Assembly: GCA_900548145.1 (NCBI GenBank)
Contig: URJB01000044.1
Span: 1 to 19,151 of the forward strand
DNA length: 19,151 nt
Origin: an uncultured Eubacteriales bacterium
Lineage (GTDB): Bacteria > Bacillota > Clostridia > Christensenellales > Aristaeellaceae
Direction: 5' to 3'
Both the position numbers and the translations under genes were made by a program. The notes beneath the pieces are model-generated. The model had not been told where the DNA came from. It made no database searches and saw only the letters and a program-made list of their open reading frames with translations. Of this stretch, positions 1-6,807 are shown in pieces. How positions within the stretch are numbered: the stretch's first letter is position 1; each line of letters starts with the position of its first letter.

Positions 1-245
1 GAAAAAGGCCCGCCCATTTTGACGGCGGAAAAAGGCGAGCACGAGCGCGCTCCAAAAGCTGGTGAAAGCTGTCCAACTCCATTGCGCGCGACATTGCGAG
101 CCCCGCCGCCAAAATGGGCAATAAAAGCCTTTTTCCCGGAGTGCCGTGCCGCAGGCTTTCTTTGGTACTTTCTTTCGCTTCGAAAGAAAGTACTCCCCTC
201 TTCGGGTCGGCAGCCCCACCGTCCGCGCCGTAGTCGGCGCGTCAA
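1..245 (+). repeat. Left copy of a 245-bp dispersed inverted repeat
   Basis: This stretch matches the reverse complement of 17736-17980 along its whole length, with about 20 mismatches by eye, clustered at about 55-75 and 140-160. It has internal structure. GCCCATTTTGACGGCGG at 12-28 pairs with CCGCCGCCAAAATGGGC at 103-119 (one mismatch). A perfect palindrome at 165-193 has 13-bp arms and a 3-nt loop. Short open frames cross it but have no ribosome binding site and no recognisable protein, so I read it as non-coding. The copy touches the window edge and may extend further left. It could be a non-autonomous mobile element or an intergenic repeat family; no transposase is visible. Confidence 0.85.
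165..193. repeat. Perfect palindrome inside the left repeat
   Basis: The arms GTACTTTCTTTCG and CGAAAGAAAGTAC flank a CTT loop, a 13-bp perfect stem. The same palindrome occurs at 17787-17815 with loop AAG, as expected for the opposite orientation. There is no U-tract after either arm, so an ordinary rho-independent terminator is unlikely. It is conserved without mismatch while nearby bases of the repeat differ, which hints that the hairpin is functionally constrained. Confidence 0.85.
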
Positions 246-681
246 GCCCAAAGAAAAAATCATTACAGCCAAGTTGGCGCATAGCGCTGCTTGCAGTGGG
301 CTTTCCACTCCCTCCGGAACACCGAAAAAGTGTGAGCAACACCATGGTATGGCAAGTCCCATCCGTGCCGGGGAGAGTTGCTATACACCGCTGCTTACAC
401 ACTCGACCCTCTACTGGGTGCGCTTATCGAAAAAAGTAAACGCCACCCTCAGAGCAGAAAATTCGACAGCCGCGCCATAGTCGCTCGTCATGCGTCCCCA
501 AGTAGTTTCTTGGGCAAAGTTCACTCCCGCACAGCCCTCTCCCCCTTTACGACAAGCAGGAACATTCCTCGCCTTCTCCTCATAAAGACCCCCCTACCCC
601 CTTCCGCCATCTTCTGCCCAAAATAATATGTCTTTCTCCCCCTTTTTGTCTCATTTCATAAAAACACGGACATTTTTCCTC
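246..681. other. Non-coding stretch between repeat and first operon
   Basis: No convincing gene is seen here. The open frames that cross it have low-complexity, basic or proline-rich products and no Shine-Dalgarno sequence. A 6-bp hairpin (CCCAAG/CTTGGG) lies at 497-514. From about 515 to 660 the plus strand is strikingly pyrimidine-rich. I looked for a SAM or other riboswitch ahead of the SAM-hydrolase operon and recognised none. Confidence 0.6.
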
Positions 682-710
682 TAGTCAAGTTTGAATGTTT
701 GTGATACAAT
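682..710 (+). promoter_or_regulatory. Candidate sigma-A promoter of the SAM-hydrolase/ECF operon
   Basis: A -10 box TACAAT at 705-710 (5 of 6 to consensus), preceded by TGTGA, lies 17 nt after a weak -35 TAGTCA at 682-687 (4 of 6). The start codon is about 50 nt downstream, with GGGAGGAG just before it. This is the best promoter between the repeat and the first gene. It is a pattern-based call. Confidence 0.6.
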
Positions 711-761
711 GAACGAGTTCCGAATGAACAACTTCTAACGAATGATTTTGGGAGGAGTTTT

Positions 762-1616
762 ATGCGGCCTTTGATCCTTCAAAGCGACTTTGGTTACGCG
801 GACGGCGCTGTTTCCGCCATGTACGGCGTGGCGGAATGCGTCAGCGATCAGCTGCGCGTCTACGACCTGACCCATGATATTCCCCAGTATGACATCTGGG
901 AAGCCAGCTATCGCCTGATCCAGACGGTGACGTACTGGCCCGAGGGCAGCGTATTTGTCAGCGTGGTGGATCCCGGCGTGGGCAGTACCCGCCGCAGCAT
1001 CGTAGTTCGCACCACCGGCGGGCAATACGTGGTCACTCCCGACAACGGCACCCTGACCCACATCAAACGGATGATCGGCATTTCCGAGGCGCGGGTGATT
1101 GACGAAACCGTCAACCGTCTGCCTGGTTCCGGCGAAAGCTACACCTTCCACGGCCGGGATATTTACGCCTATACCGGCGCGCGTCTGGCCTCCGGCATCA
1201 TCACCTTTGAGCAGGTAGGCCCGCAGGTAGACGTGGACAGTGTGGTAGAGTTGCCCGTGGTCCCCGCCGAGCTGCATGACGGCATCATCACCGGCACCAT
1301 CGACGTGCTGGACGTTCGCTTCGGTAGCCTGTGGACGAACATTTCCCGGGAAATGTTCCGGGAGTTGGGCATCGAGCACGGCCAGCGGGCGGAGATCACC
1401 ATCTCCAACGGCACCCGCACCCTGTACAAGAACATCGTGGTTTACGCCAAGAGCTTCGCGGACGTATACGTAGGCGACGCGCTCCTGTACGTGAACAGTC
1501 TGGACAACATGGCGCTGGCCATCAATCAGGGCAGCTTCGCCAAGGCCTATTCCATCGGCACCGGCATTACGTGGAAGCTGTCCATCCGCAAGGCCCCCAA
1601 GATCGTTTATGATTGA
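762..1616 (+). CDS. SAM hydroxide adenosyltransferase (SAM hydrolase, DUF62 family)
   Basis: The 284-residue protein belongs to the SAM_HAT/DUF62 family, which hydrolyses S-adenosylmethionine to adenosine and methionine using an Asp-Arg-His triad. The N-terminal QSDFG (7-11), DLTHDIP (35-41), VVDPGVGSTRR (68-78), TPDNGTL (92-98) and FHGRD (129-133) are all family signatures. D70, R77 and H130 have nearly the spacing of the triad in the archaeal homologue (D68/R75/H127). The ATG is preceded by GGGAGGAG at good spacing. It is the first gene of an operon with an ECF transporter, and the next start is 51 nt away. This pairing is widespread in Bacillota. The family also includes fluorinase- and chlorinase-like enzymes, but hydrolase is the likely activity here. 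The protein is cytoplasmic. Confidence 0.88.
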   Translation: MRPLILQSDFGYADGAVSAMYGVAECVSDQLRVYDLTHDIPQYDIWEASYRLIQTVTYWPEGSVFVSVVDPGVGSTRRSIVVRTTGGQYVVTPDNGTLTHIKRMIGISEARVIDETVNRLPGSGESYTFHGRDIYAYTGARLASGIITFEQVGPQVDVDSVVELPVVPAELHDGIITGTIDVLDVRFGSLWTNISREMFRELGIEHGQRAEITISNGTRTLYKNIVVYAKSFADVYVGDALLYVNSLDNMALAINQGSFAKAYSIGTGITWKLSIRKAPKIVYD

Positions 1617-1667
1617 CGCATAGCGTCCCGATCATAAAGCACTCATTCGAAAGAGGAGGATTTCACC

Positions 1668-2216
1668 ATGAAAAAGATGTCCATTAAGACCGTCGTCGCT
1701 GTCGGCATCGGCGCCGCCCTGTTCTTCGTGCTGGCCCGGTTCGTGTCCATTCCCAGCGGCATCCCGAACACCAGCATTTGCCTGCAGTACGCCGTGCTGG
1801 CGCTGTTCGCCATCCTGTACGGACCCGTTGCGGGCGGCCTGATCGGCTTCATCGGCCACACGCTGGGCGACCTGAGCTGGGGCGGCAGCCCCTGGTGGAG
1901 CTGGGTTCTGGCTTCCGCCATGGTGGGCGTGATCATCGGTCTGGTTTCCAAGAAGATCGACCTGTCCAACGGCCGCTTCGGCAAGAAAGAACTGCTCACC
2001 TTCGTGCTGACCACGCTGGTTGCCATGGCGATCAGCTGGATCGTGGTGGCTCCCGTGCTGGATATCGTGATCTACGCCGAACCCGCCAAGAAGGTGTTCG
2101 CGCAGGGTCTGGTCGCGGGCGCTTCCAACTTCGTGACCACCGCCGTCATCGGCAGCCTGCTGATGCTGGCCTACACCAAGACCATCGCCAAGAGCGGCTC
2201 CCTGAAGCAGGAGTAA
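1668..2216 (+). CDS. mtsA: ECF transporter S component, UPF0397 / MtsA family
   Basis: This 182-residue integral membrane protein has about five hydrophobic helices. It carries hallmarks of the UPF0397 substrate-binding (S) components: KTVVAVGIGAALFFV near the N-terminus (7-21), PNTSICLQYAVLALF (29-43), then FIGHTLGDLSWGG and WWSWVLAS (roughly 55-80). S components bind the substrate and dock on the EcfA-EcfA'-EcfT module. In comparative genomics this family was called MtsA, the methionine-regulated ECF transporter. Automatic pipelines often call it riboflavin-type, so the substrate is unsettled. The adjacent SAM hydrolase suggests a link to SAM, methionine or adenosine metabolism, which is inference. 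The start is supported by GAGGAGGA about 6 nt upstream. A strong hairpin follows the stop. Confidence 0.85.
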   Translation: MKKMSIKTVVAVGIGAALFFVLARFVSIPSGIPNTSICLQYAVLALFAILYGPVAGGLIGFIGHTLGDLSWGGSPWWSWVLASAMVGVIIGLVSKKIDLSNGRFGKKELLTFVLTTLVAMAISWIVVAPVLDIVIYAEPAKKVFAQGLVAGASNFVTTAVIGSLLMLAYTKTIAKSGSLKQE

Positions 2217-2230
2217 TTCCGTCTCTTTCC

Positions 2231-2298
2231 GGGGCTGTTCGCCTGCGCTCTCCCAAACGGCAGGGCGGCAGGCGGACGGCCCCTTTGCTTTTTGTCTT
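2231..2298 (+). terminator. Intercistronic terminator/attenuator-like hairpin in the ECF operon
   Basis: Bases 2231-2246 pair with 2268-2283 over 16 consecutive positions, 14 Watson-Crick and two G-U, leaving a 21-nt loop. The right arm is followed by TTTGCTTTTTGTCTTTC, an interrupted U-rich tract. This sits between the S-component stop and the ATPase ribosome binding site, so it should make transcription partly stop, or protect the upstream mRNA end. The likely effect is more S component than ATPase/EcfT. There is no promoter-like sequence that would restart transcription, so full termination is unlikely. Confidence 0.7.
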
Positions 2299-2324
2299 TC
2301 ATTTTGTTCATCGGAGGTACGTCC

Positions 2325-4043
2325 ATGGAACCCATCATCTCTTTTCGGGATTTCGGTTTTCAGTACCGCGCTCAGGCGGAGCCGACCCTTCGCCACATTA
2401 ACCTGGACATTTATCCGGGGGAAAAGGTGCTGATCGCCGGAGCCAGCGGCAGCGGCAAAAGCACGCTGATGAGCTGCATCAACGGCCTGATTCCCTTCAG
2501 CTATACCGGCACATCCACCGGCAGTCTGACGGTGGACGGCATGGAGCCCCAGAAGGAAAGCATTTTCGCCCTGAGCAAGAGCGTGGGCACGGTGCTGCAG
2601 GATCCGGACGGGCAGTTTATCGGCCTGACCGTAGGCGAAGATATCGCTTTCTCGCTGGAAAACGACTGTGTGCCGCAAGAAGAGATGCGGGAGATCGTTC
2701 AGAAAACGGCGGAGCTGGTCAGCGTGGAGGGCCACTTGGGCTACGCGCCCCATGAGCTTTCCGGCGGCCAGAAGCAGCGGGTCAGTCTGGCGGGCGTGAT
2801 GGTGGACAAAGTGAAAATTCTGCTGTTCGACGAGCCGCTGGCCAATCTGGACCCGGCCACGGGCAAACAGACCATCGACCTCATCGACCGCATTCAAAAA
2901 AAGACACAGACCACGGTACTGATCGTAGAGCATCGTCTGGAGGACGTGCTGTACCGGGACGTGGATCGGATCGTGCTGATGGATCAGGGGCAGATCGTGG
3001 CTGACCTGAAGCCTGACGAGCTGCTCAGCAGCAGCCTTCTGCGGGAGCATGGCATTCGCGAACCCCTGTACCTGACGGCGCTGCGCTATGCCGGTGTGGA
3101 GATCACGCCGGAAAAGCGTCCCCAGCACTTGGAGAGCATGGTGCTTTCCGAAGCGGATCAGGCGAAGGTTCGTCAGTGGTATGAGGCCGTCCCCCCCTCC
3201 CCTGCCGCCCCCGAAACGGAAGAACTGCTGAAGGTGGACGATCTGGCGTTTGGCTATACGGACGATTGGATGACGTTGGAAAACGTTTCCTTCTCCATCA
3301 CCAAGGGTGAAATGACGGCCATCGTGGGCCGCAACGGCGCGGGCAAAAGCACGCTGAGCAAACTGATCTGCGGCTTTGAAACGCCGGATGGCGGCACGAT
3401 CTCCATGAACGGGCGCGACCTCCGCAACGACACCATTCGCGAACGGGCGACCCGCATCGGCTACGTGATGCAGAATCCCAATCAGATGATCTCCAAGAAT
3501 ATGATCTTCGACGAGGTGGCGCTGGGGCTGCAGAACGCCGGACTGGAAGAAGCGGAAGTCCGCAGCCGTGTCGAGGCCACGCTGAAGGTCTGCGGCCTGT
3601 ACCCCTTCCGCAACTGGCCGGTCAATGCCCTGAGCTTCGGCCAGAAAAAGCGCGTGACCATCGCCAGCGTACTGGTCATGAACCCGGAGATCATCATTCT
3701 GGACGAGCCGACCGCCGGTCAGGATTTCAAGCACTATACAGAGATCATGGAATTCCTGCGTCAGCTGAACAGCGACGGCATCACCGTGCTGATGATTACC
3801 CACGACATGCACCTGATGCTGGAATACACGCCCCGGGCGCTGGTCTTCGATACGGGCCGGATGATTGCCGACACCAGCTCGGTTCGGGTCTTGTGCGACC
3901 GGCATCTGATCGAGCAGGCGGCGCTGAAGGAGACCAGTCTGTTCTATCTGGCGGAGCTTTGCGGCATTCAGCCTGCGGAAAGCTTCGTGCAGCGGTTTAT
4001 TGATTTTGACAGGGAGGTGCGGGCAGATGGCCAAGCGCAGTAA
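2325..4043 (+). CDS. mtsB: Fused ECF energizing ATPase (EcfA-EcfA' in one chain), MtsB type
   Basis: The protein has 572 residues and two ABC ATPase domains in tandem. Domain 1 has Walker A GASGSGKST (39-47), Q-loop LQDPDGQ, signature LSGGQKQR (from 145), Walker B with D169-E170, and H-loop EHR. Domain 2 has Walker A GRNGAGKST (from 335), Q-loop MQNPNQ, signature LSFGQKKR (from 436), Walker B D460-E461, and H-loop THD. It powers substrate uptake with EcfT and the S component on the inner membrane face. The open frame begins at 2292, but I chose the ATG at 2325 because TCGGAGG lies just before it and homologues begin at this point. The second signature has Phe for the usual Gly. The coding end overlaps the next gene by 17 nt, so translation is probably coupled. 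Confidence 0.88.
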   Translation: MEPIISFRDFGFQYRAQAEPTLRHINLDIYPGEKVLIAGASGSGKSTLMSCINGLIPFSYTGTSTGSLTVDGMEPQKESIFALSKSVGTVLQDPDGQFIGLTVGEDIAFSLENDCVPQEEMREIVQKTAELVSVEGHLGYAPHELSGGQKQRVSLAGVMVDKVKILLFDEPLANLDPATGKQTIDLIDRIQKKTQTTVLIVEHRLEDVLYRDVDRIVLMDQGQIVADLKPDELLSSSLLREHGIREPLYLTALRYAGVEITPEKRPQHLESMVLSEADQAKVRQWYEAVPPSPAAPETEELLKVDDLAFGYTDDWMTLENVSFSITKGEMTAIVGRNGAGKSTLSKLICGFETPDGGTISMNGRDLRNDTIRERATRIGYVMQNPNQMISKNMIFDEVALGLQNAGLEEAEVRSRVEATLKVCGLYPFRNWPVNALSFGQKKRVTIASVLVMNPEIIILDEPTAGQDFKHYTEIMEFLRQLNSDGITVLMITHDMHLMLEYTPRALVFDTGRMIADTSSVRVLCDRHLIEQAALKETSLFYLAELCGIQPAESFVQRFIDFDREVRADGQAQ

Positions 4044-4866
4044 TCCGGTCATGAGCTACATCCCCGGCAAGAGCGTGATCCACGCCCTGACGGGCACCAC
4101 CAAGCTGGTGTTTTTCCTGCTGTTCACCTTCTCCAGTATGCTGACCTACGATACGCGGGTGCTGCTGGGGCTGATGGTCATCAGCTTCAGCTGCTTCGCG
4201 GTCAGTCATATCAAATTCAAAGACGTCAGCTTCGTTTTCTGGTTCATGGTGGTTTTTCTGGCCTTGAACAACTTCTTTATTTTCCTTTTCTCCCCCGATC
4301 AGGGCACGGAGCTCTACGGCACTCGGGTGGTGCTCTGCCACCTGTTCGGGCCCTATGACCTGACCCGGGAGCAGCTGTTCTACCACTTCAACATTTCCCT
4401 GAAATACTTCGTGGCCCTGCCCATTGCGCTGCTCTTTATCACCGCCACCAACCCCAGCGAGTTCGCGTCCAGCCTGAACGCCGTGGGCGTGAGCTACCGC
4501 ATCGGCTATTCCGTGGCGCTGGCGCTGCGCTATATCCCCGACATTCAGCGGGACTACCGCAACATTTCCACCGCCCAGCAGGCCCGAGGCGTGGAGTTGG
4601 GCAAGAAGGTCAAGCTGCACAAGCGCGTGAAGAACTCCATCAGCGTTTTGATGCCGCTGATCATGTCCAGCCTGTCCCGTATCGAGGCTATCTCCAATGC
4701 CATGGAGCTGCGGGGCTTCGGCAAGGAAAAGAAGCGCACGTGGTACGTCCAGCGGAAGTTTTCCTCCAGCGACTACATCGCCATTGCCTTCGGCGTGGTC
4801 ATTCTAACCGCCAGTCTGATCATCACCTTCCACGATGGCAACCGCTTCTGGAATCCCTTCGTGTAA
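4027..4866 (+). CDS. mtsC: ECF transporter transmembrane component EcfT (MtsC type)
   Basis: The 279-residue protein fits EcfT/CbiQ. It has hydrophobic segments near 20-110 and at the C-terminus, and two coupling-helix motifs that plug into the ATPases: QQARG (A186-R187-G188) and a second ELRGFG (L228-R229-G230, where the first motif residue is usually Ala). The ATG at 4027, with GGGAGGTG upstream, is preferred over an ATG at 4000 that has no ribosome binding site. It overlaps the ATPase gene by 17 nt, typical of tight coupling in an ECF operon. It closes the operon and is followed by a bidirectional terminator. With its neighbours it forms a dedicated (group I-like) ECF importer, though a shared group II module cannot be excluded from sequence. 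Confidence 0.87.
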   Translation: MAKRSNPVMSYIPGKSVIHALTGTTKLVFFLLFTFSSMLTYDTRVLLGLMVISFSCFAVSHIKFKDVSFVFWFMVVFLALNNFFIFLFSPDQGTELYGTRVVLCHLFGPYDLTREQLFYHFNISLKYFVALPIALLFITATNPSEFASSLNAVGVSYRIGYSVALALRYIPDIQRDYRNISTAQQARGVELGKKVKLHKRVKNSISVLMPLIMSSLSRIEAISNAMELRGFGKEKKRTWYVQRKFSSSDYIAIAFGVVILTASLIITFHDGNRFWNPFV

Positions 4867-4876
4867 AGGTTCCATC

Positions 4877-4917
4877 AAAAACGCCCTTCGGAGTCAGCAT
4901 CCGAAGGGCGTTTTTTT
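4877..4917. terminator. Bidirectional rho-independent terminator between convergent operons
   Basis: The stem ACGCCCTTCGGA/TCCGAAGGGCGT has a 7-nt loop (about 4881-4911) and is flanked by AAAA on the left and seven T on the right. Both strands have a U-tract, so it ends the ECF operon (+) and the kinase gene (-), whose stop codon is only 3 nt away. Confidence 0.93.
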
Positions 4918-4919
4918 CG

Positions 4920-5846
4920 TTATGCCTTTTCCGTTCCCCGGAAAAACCGACTGAGGCCGTTCAGCGGCTCACCGGGCAGGGGCGGTCTCTCCCCCTTCTC
5001 GAAGGGCTGGGAAAACAGTTTCACCAGCTCGCCGTCGGAAGGGCGGTGCGTTGGCTCTGCGTCCAGCATCCGGCGGACGGCCTGTTCATAGGCGGGCGGC
5101 AGTTGGTTCGATATTCGAATCGGCTGTTTCTCCAGCGCCGCCTCGTACAGATAGGGCGCGTCCGTTTCCGGCAAAGCGCCTGTCCACATGCGGTGCAGGA
5201 TCGCCCCAAAGGCAAAGGTGTCGATGGCCGGACCCACGTCTGCCTGCTCTCCTGCCATGCGCAGAAAGGTCTCCGGGGCCAGATACACCGGGTCGCCCTC
5301 TGTGTCGCCGCCGGGTGCGGGCGGATCGTCCGCCAGAAAGCCGCTGTCCAGATCGATCAGCCGGGCTTCGTAGCCCAGTTCCCCCTTACGGAGAAGCACA
5401 TGCTCAGGCTTCAGATCCGCGTGAACGATCCCCTGCAGATGAAGCCGCTGCAGACACAGCGCCAGACTGAGCAAAATTTCCCGCTTGTCCTCCATGGGCA
5501 GCGTCTCAACAGCGCTTTCCCCCGTCAGACGGGGTTCGGGAATCTCCTCCGAAACCGCGTAATAGTGCAGCCCGAAGCGGAAGAAGTCCGTTACCGGCAC
5601 CAAGGTGTCGCCGATCACGCAGGACATGGCGCTGTACAGGCGTCGCTTTTTTTCCTCGAAACGACGGCAGCGGGCGAGCTGCTTTTCCCGCAGGACGGGG
5701 TTGGCGTTCTCCGCCGGGTAGACCGGGGAAAGAAATTCCTTCAGAAAAAAGCGCCTCGTTCCACGCCGGGCGATGCACCAGCGGGCGCTGCCGCTTCCTG
5801 CCGTCTGAAGCGGGGTCAGCGGCTCATAGGCTCCAATCTTTTTCAT
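4920..5846 (-). CDS. Ser/Thr protein kinase (Hanks-type), His replacing conserved Asn
   Basis: This 308-residue cytoplasmic kinase has no membrane segment. A glycine-rich loop is at about 15-23 (TAGSGSARW), the beta-3 lysine is K36, and the catalytic loop is HADLKPEH (142-149). D144 and K146 are present, but H149 sits where Asn normally coordinates Mg. The activation segment begins at IDLDSG (164-169) and ends at LAPE (189-192). I chose the ATG at 5846 because GAGGAA sits just upstream. An ATG at 5870 is in frame but lacks a clear site. The start lies inside the end of the phosphatase gene, so the two overlap by 23 nt and are likely translationally coupled. It is the last gene of the vWA-PP2C-kinase operon. 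Activity is probable but not proven given the changed residue. Confidence 0.85.
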   Translation of the reverse strand: MKKIGAYEPLTPLQTAGSGSARWCIARRGTRRFFLKEFLSPVYPAENANPVLREKQLARCRRFEEKKRRLYSAMSCVIGDTLVPVTDFFRFGLHYYAVSEEIPEPRLTGESAVETLPMEDKREILLSLALCLQRLHLQGIVHADLKPEHVLLRKGELGYEARLIDLDSGFLADDPPAPGGDTEGDPVYLAPETFLRMAGEQADVGPAIDTFAFGAILHRMWTGALPETDAPYLYEAALEKQPIRISNQLPPAYEQAVRRMLDAEPTHRPSDGELVKLFSQPFEKGERPPLPGEPLNGLSRFFRGTEKA

Positions 5847-6774
5847 ACTGAACTTCCTCGGTTCGGTCATATCCGGGCTGATAGCGTTTCCAGCTTTCCC
5901 GCAGTGCGTCCGCGTCCCCGGGATGCTGCCGCAAGCTGTTCAGATGCTCCTGCCGCAGCGCCGTCAGGCGGGGTTCAAAATACCGCTTCATTTCGTCAAA
6001 ATGGTCAAATCCGAAGGGCAGGCAGCAGAGAGTCGCGTCGTCCCCGGCCAGACGGCGGATGGCCGCCGCCAGACGGCGCTGCCAGGTGGCCGCATCCTGC
6101 GCGCCGGTCAGCGAAGCCAGAAAGATCTCCTCCAGCTCCATGGGGCTAAACACGCAGCCGTATACCCCGTCCGTGGCACAGATCAGCAGCCCCTTCGGCG
6201 GCAGCGTGATCGAACGCAGATGAAGCCGCACCGGCCGGTCGGCGCTGACGCACAGGCTCAACGGCGCGTCGCAGCGCAGGCGTTCCAGCTCGTCCATGCG
6301 GAATTTCACATCGTCCCGGGTGTAAAGGTGCAGCCCTGTTTCATCCAGCACATAACCGCGGCTGTCCCCCGCCCAGAGGAAGCAGGCCCGCTCTCCTCCG
6401 TCCGCCAGCGCTATGCACAGCGTAGTGGGCAGAAGCCGCTGCATGCTGCCCACGATGCGGCTGCTGCCCTCTGTGAGCCGGTGCTCCTGCACAAAGGCGT
6501 TCAGGTCGGTTTCCAGCGTTTCCTGCAGGGAATGCTGCCATTCCTTCCCTTCTGCCGGTGTTTTCGGGAGACGACGGCAGGCAGCGGCCCAACGCTTCAC
6601 GCTCTGCGCCGCCACGCGGGAGGCCGCATATGCGCCGGTCTGACCGTCCAGCTCCGCATAGCGTCGGCTGCCCAGCCCGCCGCAGCCATCCGCCACGCAC
6701 AGAAGAGACACCGGCGGTTTGGATAAAATCGAAAAGCTGTCTTCCCCCTGACGGGGCAGAACGCCGTGATTCAA
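5824..6774 (-). CDS. PP2C-type Ser/Thr protein phosphatase
   Basis: The 316-residue protein has the PP2C/PPM metal-binding set in order: GED (10-12), VADGCGG (27-33), AGDSR (135-139), ATDGVYG (200-206) and GDDAT (244-248). It should dephosphorylate the products of the adjacent kinase. The start is uncertain. TTG at 6774 is the first conventional start codon in frame, but it has no well-spaced Shine-Dalgarno. A stronger GGGGGA lies at 6802-6807, directly after the vWA stop, and would fit an ATT start at 6795, adding 7 residues. The C-terminal extension from about 255 onward is charged and helical-looking, and is not part of the PP2C core. The gene is second in the operon. Confidence 0.85.
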   Translation of the reverse strand: MNHGVLPRQGEDSFSILSKPPVSLLCVADGCGGLGSRRYAELDGQTGAYAASRVAAQSVKRWAAACRRLPKTPAEGKEWQHSLQETLETDLNAFVQEHRLTEGSSRIVGSMQRLLPTTLCIALADGGERACFLWAGDSRGYVLDETGLHLYTRDDVKFRMDELERLRCDAPLSLCVSADRPVRLHLRSITLPPKGLLICATDGVYGCVFSPMELEEIFLASLTGAQDAATWQRRLAAAIRRLAGDDATLCCLPFGFDHFDEMKRYFEPRLTALRQEHLNSLRQHPGDADALRESWKRYQPGYDRTEEVQYEKDWSL

Positions 6775-6807
6775 CGTTAAAATACGGGAAGAAATACAAA
6801 GTCCCCC

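Noticed and set aside
19..626. Short open frames in the left non-coding region
   Set aside because: No ribosome binding site and low-complexity basic products; part of them lies within the repeat.
246..761. A SAM riboswitch or T-box ahead of the SAM-hydrolase operon
   Set aside because: I looked for the conserved core elements and saw none, only a 6-bp hairpin and a pyrimidine-rich tract.
735..4052. Long minus-strand open frames opposite the ECF operon
   Set aside because: They mirror the codon pattern of the plus-strand genes, have no ribosome binding site and low-complexity His/Gln-rich products. The opposite strand has clear family motifs.
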